Positions 45,453 through 46,172 of a stretch of 46,172 nucleotides of DNA are shown piece after piece (position 1 is the stretch's first letter; each line of letters begins with the position of its first letter). A program made the position numbers and the translations under genes. The notes under the pieces are model-generated. The model was not told the origin of the DNA and searched no databases. It saw nothing but the letters and a program-made list of their open reading frames with translations. Source of the stretch: Lactobacillus sp. (GTDB taxonomy: Bacteria; Bacillota; Bacilli; Lactobacillales; Lactobacillaceae); assembly GCA_030455605.1 (NCBI GenBank), contig JAKDPD010000010.1:1-46172 (forward strand). The letters are read 5' to 3'.

Positions 45453-46007
45453 TTACTTCAGCGTCAACGTCAAGCCAAAAGTCTGACTCGTATGGGGAGC
45501 TAGTGCAGCAGCAGCAGAAACCGCAGTTACTTGATCCGTAACTGACAGTTGCAATTCGGCTGATGCCACTTCTAGCTCGTGTTCCTCACCCGTCAAACGT
45601 ACTTGATTAGGTTGCTGCCGAGGTGTGAAGCCACTCGCAACCGGTAAGTTTAAACCCAGTAGGTAGGGCATTGCCTGCTCGGAATTGTTTTTCAGATAAT
45701 GCGAGATACTCAGTTGATTACCTTCAATGGCATAGGTCACCATCAACTCAAAATGATACGGAAATTGGGCTCGGGAATCGTCAGTATCAATCATCGTTAA
45801 GCTGACCCGAGCATCCCCCTTGTCAACCACAGTCCATGCCAAGGTGGTGGTTAAATTAGCCGCATTGGTAGCTGGAAAGACCAATTGCAGATGTTGATCT
45901 AGTCCCGCTAAATAGTCAAATTGACCATCTGCAGTCGTTAATTGTGCAAGCTGAGCGCCATTCTCGTCGATGGCGACGTGTAATAATGAATTTCCAATTG
46001 TTTGCAT
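45453..46007 (-). CDS. Short galactose-mutarotase-like protein
   Basis: A 184-residue soluble protein from ATG 46007, with GGGGTG five bases upstream. It shows the strand pattern of aldose 1-epimerase/LacX-type sugar mutarotases: NSLLHVAIDENGAQLAQL at the N-terminus, then FPYHFELMVTYAIEGNQLSI and HYLKNNSEQAMPYLLGLNLP. Usual family members have about 290-340 residues, and a middle part of roughly 100 residues that would hold one catalytic His is missing here. No GxHPxF-type His is seen. It may be a compact non-catalytic relative or a fixed deletion. The family call is tentative. Confidence 0.6.
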   Translation of the reverse strand: MQTIGNSLLHVAIDENGAQLAQLTTADGQFDYLAGLDQHLQLVFPATNAANLTTTLAWTVVDKGDARVSLTMIDTDDSRAQFPYHFELMVTYAIEGNQLSISHYLKNNSEQAMPYLLGLNLPVASGFTPRQQPNQVRLTGEEHELEVASAELQLSVTDQVTAVSAAAALAPHTSQTFGLTLTLK

Positions 46008-46086
46008 AATAACACCCCACTTAATACACCCATAAGGGTACAACGGAATTTTTTTAAGGTTAATCTAAAATAAACGAGATACTATG

Positions 46087-46116
46087 ATAATAATAACTAA
46101 AGCGGTTTCTAGGCAA
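46087..46116 (-). promoter_or_regulatory. Possible promoter of the mutarotase-like gene
   Basis: TTGCCT (46116-46111), 18 bases, TATTAT (46092-46087), about 80 bases before the ATG. The rest of the right edge is AT-rich without a recognisable gene. Confidence 0.35.
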
Positions 46117-46172
46117 AAATAGTCGGTTACAAATTAAAAAGATATGGCATTCTGCTTTCTAATATAATATAA

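Overview
The window is a chromosomal segment of a lactic acid bacterium, most likely a member of the Lactobacillaceae. The main reasons are the rpoE-pyrG-murA neighbourhood, a PurR-type purine repressor next to glmU, PepC-type cysteine aminopeptidases, a secreted protein resembling SLAP (S-layer-type) domain proteins, a LytR-CpsA-Psr protein, an LTA-synthase-like protein and an IMP dehydrogenase without CBS domains. Start codons, ribosome binding sites and riboswitches are all of low-GC Gram-positive type. The genus cannot be fixed from the sequence alone.

Layout. Positions 1-2000 are a mobile-element graveyard. An ISLre2-type transposase fragment runs into, and truncates, a sigma-70 family gene. 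That gene has its own promoter, a leader that folds like a SAM-I-clan riboswitch, and an intrinsic terminator. An IS630-type remnant abuts the promoter. Positions 2000-5800 hold guaA divergent from xpt-pbuX, with a purine riboswitch and a probable PurR operator between them. Positions 5800-9950 hold murA, pyrG, rpoE and a DUF1934 gene. Positions 10-23 kb hold an HD-domain hydrolase, prs, a SLAP-like secreted protein, glmU, purR, veg, the metS-tatD-rnmV-rsmA operon and an mgtA-type Mg2+ ATPase behind an M-box. Positions 23-31 kb hold a TPM-like membrane protein, comEB, trpS, tRNA-Gly(CCC), a degenerate CPBP protein, a greA paralogue, tandem pepC genes and an NlpC/P60 cell-wall hydrolase. Positions 31-38 kb hold an oligopeptide ABC transporter locus (oppA, then guaB, then oppB-C-D-F). 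Four of its five genes are disrupted. Positions 38-46 kb hold an HD hydrolase, tRNA-Thr(GGT), tyrS with its T-box, a very long LTA-synthase-like protein, plsY, an LCP protein and a short galactose-mutarotase-like protein.

How it works together. Purine and nucleotide supply dominates: guaA, guaB, xpt, pbuX, prs, pyrG, purR and a deoxycytidylate deaminase. Control is by riboswitch, by a PurBox-like palindrome, and by GGG-initiated attenuation at pyrG. Envelope synthesis is the second theme (murA, glmU, LCP, PlsY, LtaS-like, NlpC/P60, SLAP). Translation and RNA maturation is the third (metS, trpS, tyrS, rsmA, rnmV, two tRNAs). Peptide use appears to be changing: two cytoplasmic PepC aminopeptidases are intact while the Opp importer has decayed.

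The most unusual signals are the SAM-I-like leader in front of a sigma factor, the five separate lesions confined to the opp genes (including a perfect 34-bp tandem duplication), the Cys-to-Asp change in MurA, and a tRNA-Thr with a G-A mismatch in its anticodon stem.
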